DNA of 64,000 nucleotides from Ulota crispa (taxonomy: Eukaryota > Streptophyta > Bryopsida > Orthotrichales > Orthotrichaceae): the NCBI GenBank assembly GCA_963920765.1, contig OY987250.1, forward strand, positions 18,344,409 to 18,408,408. Reading direction: 5' to 3'. The translations under genes and the position numbers were made by a program. This document shows positions 58,703 through 64,000 of the stretch, piece by piece. Numbering within the stretch: the first letter of the stretch is position 1; every line of letters begins with the position of its first letter. The notes under the pieces were generated by a model. That model was not told the origin of the DNA. It made no database searches and worked only from the letters and a program-made list of their open reading frames with translations.

Positions 58703-59813
58703 CAGTACTCGGAAGTAATGTTAAGTAATCCATGTTTTGGCATTCCAAACAAGTTTGTGTAACAAAAAATATAAACATTATTTAAATCCTCATATTGTTG
58801 GTATCTAATTATCATGCAATCCCAATCAACCATACCAAATTTTGTTACTAAAAACCAAAATTCTATTTTTGATAAATTGTTTTGTGTCAAAATCATGGTT
58901 CTACAAGAAAGTTGATTAAGACACATTGGTGATGAATTCTTGAGATTTGATTGCATGGATATGTAGAAGACATTCGTACGCACATTTGTCCTTCTAACAA
59001 ATATCTTCAAAAAATTCAAATTGTGTCAATATAGATTTGAATGCTAGAGTAATCATGACCAAATTTAGTAAACTAAATATCTCTATTTCTTAATTTGCTT
59101 TTGGCAAAATAAACATATCATTATACTCAAAAGTACAAATTTAATCATACTGTATGGGTCAACTAGCACACTTTAGTTACTATAAAGGATTACCTATTTG
59201 ACTAAATCTAGTCATGGTCAGGCCAACATTTAGATTTCTATTGATGGAATATTGAACTTTTTGAAGATGTTTGTTAGAAAAAAAGATGTGCGTATGAATG
59301 CCTCCTACATATCCATGCAATCAAATCTCAAGAATTCATCACCAATGTGTTTTAATCAACTTTCTTGTAAAGCCATGATTTTGACACAAAATAGTTTATC
59401 AAAAATAGAATTTTGATTTTTAGTAACAAAATTTGGTATGGTTGATTGAGATTGCATGATAATTAGATACCAACAATATGAGGATTAAAATACTATTTAT
59501 ATTTTTTGTTACACAAACTTGTTCGGAATACCAAAACATGGATTACTTAACCCTTGAGTGCCCAGGCAATATTCACACAAATCCATACCCTTGTGTATTT
59601 AGTCCAATAAAAGTATGACCTAAGTAGAGTCAAATAGGTTGAATTTTTTTTCAGTGGCAGTAGACACATGCTTGAAGGTACATGAAAAAGTACAAGTTGT
59701 TTGATTTTACCATTAAGAAGAAGATAAGAGTCAAACGTGGACATTTTTCAAGACCGAGAGGCCAATTTTGGGGACCCTGGGCTCTCACGGGTTAACATTA
59801 TTTCCAGGTACTG
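58703..59813. mobile_element. TA-flanked palindromic element with an insertion in its right end
   Basis: TA (58701-58702) then CAGTACTCGGAAGTAATGTT; the right end is AACATTATTTCCAGGTACTG then TA (59814-59815). Arms over 400 bp, alignable with the other palindromes (GATTGCATG, GCGCACAT-type words, TTTTGGCAAAATAAACATA). It abuts the previous palindrome. The right terminal repeat is split by the TTAA element at 59551-59791. Confidence 0.85.
59551..59791. mobile_element. TTAA-flanked element, 241 bp, with a proven empty site
   Basis: TTAA at 59547-59550 and 59792-59795; ends CCCTTGAGTGCCCAGG and complement of CCCGTGAGAGCCCAGG. It lies inside the right terminal repeat of 58703-59813; the intact left terminal repeat has a single TTAA at the mirrored place, so TTAA was duplicated on insertion. 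Confidence 0.92.
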
Positions 59814-60081
59814 TAGAAGAGTTTGATTGTGGCAACCAAATGGCTCGGTAGGTCACGGCATCATGCTACCCAAAATCGTCTCGTGGGGATGATGGAAAAG
59901 CATCAAGATTAGAAAGCATCTAGTCGGAATAAAAACGGAACCAACATGGAATTGACAACACCCAAAGGTCGCTCCTAGAGCCCTGCTTCCAACGTATTGT
60001 AGTGGATCCAGGGTTCTTTTCCTTGGGGGCGGAATTTAGCCAAAATCTTACCTCAATCTGGCTCTGGCGGTCGACCATTAA

Positions 60082-60420
60082 TCCTTAAACGCCTAGGCCC
60101 ATAGCTGTGCCCTGCCCTGCACTATACAATTATAGTGCTCAAGCTGTGCCCAGCCTGTAGTATTGCTGCAAAAAGTGAGAAAAGTCAATAGTGCATGCTA
60201 CCCACATGAAATTTGTAAGAGGGCAAGAGAGGACTTATCAACCATGATTGTGAATGTTCTCACAAATTTCAGTTTTGAAAAAGATGAGAACTTTCAATCA
60301 ATCCCAACCTTGCGATGTCCACATTTTTTAAAAAATTGAATAAAAAAGTTTTCTTTTCCAACCCCAGATTGTTTTTTTTTGCACCAAAAGACGATAATCG
60401 TCTTCTTCGACCTTTAGGGC
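60082..60420. mobile_element. TTAA-flanked element, 339 bp, diverged ends
   Basis: TTAA at 60078-60081 and 60421-60424; ends TCCTTAAACGCC and complement of GCCCTAAAGGTC, weaker than in the other copies. Non-coding. Confidence 0.6.
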
Positions 60421-60548
60421 TTAACTTACACTGAAATAAGTGAATGAAAATGTGGATGAAATTGCCAAAGCCCTCGGCATTCCCCAACTGAATAAAAATA
60501 CCAGGTTCGCCAAAATTGGATGAAAGTGACTAGTGGTAAATTTTATAG

Positions 60549-61319
60549 ATGAACACACGTACCTGCTTGTATTCTTGGGTCAGATGGGTGCAGGACTGCA
60601 GGTCGCTCTACCCTGACCAAAACGAAACAAAAAAGACCCTCCTTTTATGCTTTTATGCCGTGCATGTCCGGAGATGTCGGCGGCACAACTGCTACTGCGG
60701 CACTGCCATGCTTCCGCTTCCAGAGTCCAGACAAGAGAGAATCTGTCCTCCTGCAGCGTCAACGACGCCGACGACGACGACGACGACAGCCACATCATCA
60801 CTGTAGTCCTGTGCTTCAGTTGTGCACTACTTTACCACTACAGTAGTCCACTAGAAAGTTACACAGCACATAAGATAAGGTCGCTTCCCCGTTAACCGCA
60901 GGCACAAGCATGGCGCTGCGGCTGTGCGTTTGGATTTATACGATAAAAGCGTCCGCCACTCCGCCCTGCACGGCTTGTCTAGACTCTCTATACTCTTTAA
61001 AATAGTTACTCTAAAGTAGTACCCTACGCGCATTGCCATCAGAGCATCTCAGCACCTGTACTGTTGTACAAGATTCTAGTCCCACTTGCATTGCTTCGAA
61101 CCTTCGACGCTTTCGCTGCGAGCCATCAATCCGTCCCACTCCAGAACTGAGAGTCCCAGGCAGGCGTTGTTGCATTCTGGTGCAAGCAAGCCCTTCGCCG
61201 CATTGCTGATTACTCTGCCCCTTGCTTGCTTGCTGGCCTGCCCGCGCTGCTGCCTCCATCCTGACTCGCACGGCAGTGGTGGTATCTCTGGTCGGTCCAC
61301 ACCACCCCCCGGGGATTTG
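60549..61319 (+). promoter_or_regulatory. GC-rich 5' flank of the kelch gene
   Basis: Abrupt rise in GC and CpG, including a GACGACGAC run near 60765-60790, directly upstream of the kelch gene. It probably holds promoter and 5' UTR. Open frames on both strands are composition effects. No core element was identified with confidence. Confidence 0.5.
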
Positions 61320-61352
61320 ATGAGGAGCCTGAGGAGCATCGTAATTATATGA
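61320..61352 (+). CDS. Upstream ORF of 10 codons overlapping the first ATG
   Basis: ATG at 61320, ten codons (MRSLRSIVII) and TGA, overlapping the next ATG as ATGA at 61349. Such an arrangement can lower or tune translation by termination-reinitiation. Whether it is transcribed is not known. Confidence 0.4.
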   Translation: MRSLRSIVII

Positions 61353-61363
61353 AGGGCTTGGCC

Positions 61364-63913
61364 ATGGAGGACGCCAGCAGCTTAGGATACGAGATTCAGC
61401 GTCTCAAACGGAGCGTGCGCACGGCGCAGTGGCTCACACTGCTGCTGAGCTTGCTGGTGTTGGCGTTGCTCATCGCGTTGGCGGCCGTGGGTGCCAGCCA
61501 AGCAAAGAAACTCAACAACGTCAACAAGAACGCCGACGACAACGTCATTTTCGGCGTCCACTCCAGCGTGCGCGACCGTGCTGGCGCCACCTACGCCGGC
61601 AGCTTGTTCCGTGGCAGCGGCTTCTGGGCCACCCGCGCCGCCCTTCCTGGTGATGACCTCGCTCGCATCCAGGCTCATGCCATCTCACCCCCCCTCTCCA
61701 TTGCTTGCTTGATTGATTACTGCTGCTGCTGCATCTTCTTCATGTATTCCTCCACATGCTGGTTCTGGATTTGTACAATTATTCAATCATGTCCCTTGTT
61801 TGTCTGTCCATCACTTTGGTTGGGAGCTTGAAATTCATCATTTCTCATGGAATACTGGGTATCGATTGGTATCATCTTCAATGTTTTTGAATAATAGGGG
61901 TTCGTGCGGAAGTAATTATTCCTTTTTCTTTCAGCTCTGATTGGTACTATCATTGATTCTAGACGTGTTTAAGAAGGGCTTCTTCGCCAGATCTTTGCCC
62001 GATTCAGACCAGGACGTCCGGAGCCACCGGACAAAGGCCCCTCTCCATCCTGTGGAGTTTGGAGGGGAAATTGCCATGTCATCATGGTTTTGTCTGTTTA
62101 GTAGTGGGTGTCAAATCTGGCATTTTTCAAGGTTTCGGGATAACTTTATTCTGATTTTTTAATAAAGTTATGGGGTGGTGGTTGAACTAAATTCTTCAAA
62201 GTTATGACCTTGCAAAACTTCACAAACTACTTGATAAAAATTTGAGTAAGTAAGTCTTCATAATTTATGTATGGGATAATGTCACAAAGATTGATGTGTG
62301 ATACTAAAGAGGGAGGGTGTGATACTAAAGAGGGAGGGTGTGATACTAAAGAGGGAGGGTGTGATACTAAAGAGGGAGGGTGTGATACTAAAGAGGGAGG
62401 GTGTGATACTAAAGAGGGAGGGTGTGATACTAAAGAGGGAGGGTGTGATACTAAAGAGGGAGGGTGTGATACTAAAGAGGGAGGGTGTGATATTAAACAG
62501 GGAGGGTGTGATATCAAAAAGGGAGGGTGTGATACTAAAGAGGGAGGGTGTGATATCAAAGAGGGTGTGATATCAAAGAGGGAGGGTGTGACATTAAAGA
62601 GGTTAGTGCTATTACTAATCATACTACTAAAATCTCAATTACCTCTGTAATATCCCACCCTAACTTCTTTAATATCACACCCTCCCTTTTTAATATCACA
62701 CCCTCCCTCTTTAATATCACACCCTCCCTTTTTAATATCACACCCTCCCTCTTTAATGTCACACCTTCACTCTTTAGTATCACACCCTCATCTTTAGTGT
62801 CACACTCTCCCTCTAGAAGAGAGCTACAAGATCACTTGATAACTTTTATAAGGAGAGGCTGTAACTAGTTAGAGTTGTCACACACCTCTAGAGGTGGGTG
62901 ACAAAGTTATCATACTTGATAACTAGCAAAAGTGGTTGAGTTAAAGGGTGGTTGGAGCCAAAGTTATGGGGTGCCAAATGGCTAGGTTTGACACCCACTA
63001 GTGGATGCTTTCACACTTGGTACTAGACGTCTGGTGGAGGAGCACTTTTATTCTTTCTATTCAAGTTGACTTCATTTTGTCTTTACCTCATATGAAGTGA
63101 GAGAGAGTGTTTTGTCCAAAGGATAAGATTTGACCCCACCTCCCAAGGTGACCTCAAATCTTCTCCACCACAAGTGAGCTCCTCTCAAATTTTGAAAGAA
63201 AAAGGTGATGACATGGACTCATCCTCCACTAGATGTCCCTTTAGTGTGAATGCCATACTGGACGAAACCTTGGGATTGACCAATTGCTTATGGCTTTGTC
63301 CGGTGGTTGTGTATGTCTTGGTTTGTATCGGGCCAGTGTAGAATGTTTTTTCTTTTGTGATTGAAAAGCGGTTTGATTCGAATTGCGGCGCATTACGTTT
63401 GAAGAGTCGTTCAATACTTGGCCCCCATAGGTTGTTTGCCAGGCACACTGAGCAGCATGCAGCGGGTCCTGTTTCAGGATGTTCGTATCTGCCAAAAATG
63501 ATCTGGCTCTACGAAATCTTTATCTAGTTTTGTCCTTCTACATTTCTGATGGTCGTATGTGTAGGACTGACTGTCCATGCCTGCCTGCCGCTGCTGTTGG
63601 CTGGAAACCCAAGAATATGTGGCCGTTGTATCGTTGGAGTGTGCGATGTTAGAAGATGTACATGGTTCGAGAGAAATCGCAACTGTCTGTTGTGTAGACT
63701 GGTGCTTGACGAGGGGTTAGCCATGGTTCGCAGGGGCGTTGACGGATCACTCCGCCGTCGGTGTCAACGATGATGTATTAATCTTTGGCGGAGCCGACGC
63801 AAACGGCACCGTGCTAAGTCAGGTGCTCAGATACAACCCGACCCTGCACACGTATACCGTGATGGCCCCCATGCCCACCGCACGTTATCGTATGGGAGCC
63901 ACACTTTTGGATA
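61364..63913 (+). CDS. Type II membrane protein with ectodomain kelch repeats, first two exons
   Basis: Exon 1 (to 61649) encodes a short basic N-terminus (MEDASSLGYEIQRLKRSVRT), one membrane helix (about residues 24-46, WLTLLLSLLVLALLIALAAV) and a stem. I prefer the ATG at 61364, in GCCATGG context, over 61349. Intron 1 runs from GTGATG at 61650 to a CGCAG acceptor at 63731-63733 (2084 bp). Exon 2 (63734-63913) joins in phase (CCT G|GG GCG) to read ALTDHSAVGVNDDVLIFGG, LRYNP and MAPMPTARYRMGATLLD, a clear kelch blade, and ends at a consensus GTAAGT donor. The rest of the propeller lies beyond the window. Few positive charges follow the helix, so N-in/C-out (ectodomain kelch) is likely. Kelch propellers bind proteins or glycans; the partner is unknown. 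Confidence 0.8.
62102..63000. mobile_element. Minisatellite-bearing element in kelch intron 1, 899 bp
   Basis: TAGTGGGTGTCAAATCTGGC at 62102 pairs with GCTAGGTTTGACACCCACTA ending 63000. Inside are two opposed minisatellites and ACCTCTAGAGGTGGGTGA. Same family as 55732-56825. The target duplication is unclear. Confidence 0.82.
62296..62600 (+). repeat. 21-bp minisatellite, about 13 units
   Basis: Unit GTGTGATACTAAAGAGGG plus AGG; nine consecutive identical units, then TATCAAA/TATTAAA variants. A shorter, diverged array in the opposite orientation follows at about 62650-62815. The reading frames over it (CDTKEGG repeats) are repeat artefacts. Confidence 0.95.
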
Positions 63914-64000
63914 GTAAGTTCTCCGCCTTGGTGCTTCCTTCCCACACTCTTATCTACCGCTTCAGAACAGAGTAGAGTCTGTAAAACAGAGTTGAAAGTG

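Noticed and set aside
60580-61339. Minus-strand frames opposite the kelch gene 5' region
   Set aside because: Explained by GC-rich composition; the kelch exon on the plus strand has the domain evidence.
62227-62650. CDTKEGG repeat protein and CRISPR-like regular array
   Set aside because: Perfect tandem 21-bp units without spacers inside an intronic mobile element of a eukaryotic genome; neither a gene nor a CRISPR array.

Overview
The window looks like nuclear DNA from a repeat-laden streptophyte (plant-lineage) genome. It is AT-rich, with short GC-richer exons in long AT-rich introns and GT..AG splice junctions. It carries a chromodomain-type Ty3/gypsy remnant, a SUVR4-like (plant-type) SET-domain protein, a SLC25 mitochondrial carrier and a membrane-anchored kelch gene. 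I could not fix the species; a charophyte, bryophyte or lycophyte fits better than a seed plant, but this is inference. Two 200-base assembly gaps (6308-6507 and 31168-31367) interrupt it. No tRNA, rRNA or CRISPR array was seen.

Layout. 0-2.2 kb: tail of a decayed Ty3/gypsy chromovirus followed by an LTR-like stretch with heat-shock-element-like motifs and a TATA box. 5.3-6.3 kb: two small GC-richer coding segments of unknown function, one on each strand. 7.2-8.65 kb: a G-rich tract, a 20-bp alternating purine/pyrimidine satellite and an 817-bp foldback element. 9-15 kb: repeat debris with two TTAA-flanked elements. 17.1-20.8 kb (+): a decayed, intron-containing transposase-like gene with candidate DDE-type motifs. 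22.2-27.9 kb (-): coding segments convergent to it, ending in a SUVR-type SET domain and preceded by lysine-rich, zinc-binding-like and coiled-coil segments with frameshifts. 31.9-34.3 kb (+): exons of a mitochondrial carrier. 35-60 kb: almost entirely short inverted-repeat elements, nested palindromes and tandem repeats. 60.5-64 kb (+): 5' end of a type II membrane kelch gene with an 899-bp minisatellite-bearing element in its first intron.

The small mobile elements fall into definable families: (1) elements flanked by TTAA with CCCCTAAA-like ends (piggyBac- or Kolobok-like target), 11 copies plus a fragment; (2) TA-flanked long palindromes with CAGTGGG-type ends (Tc1/mariner-like); (3) a 4-bp-target-duplication family with AACRCCATATT ends, three copies all with exact duplications; (4) CACTA-type elements with CACTACAAG ends; (5) GGGAATT-ended elements sitting in or beside TA microsatellites; (6) minisatellite-bearing elements with GTGGGTGTCAAA ends. 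Because several are palindromes, one arm serves as the empty-site control for insertions in the other, so target duplications can be read directly.

The most interesting hypothesis is that the 17-28 kb block is one decayed DNA transposon carrying a transposase-like gene and a convergent gene with a captured histone-lysine-methyltransferase (SUVR/SET) domain. The juxtaposition is visible; that it is one element is inference.
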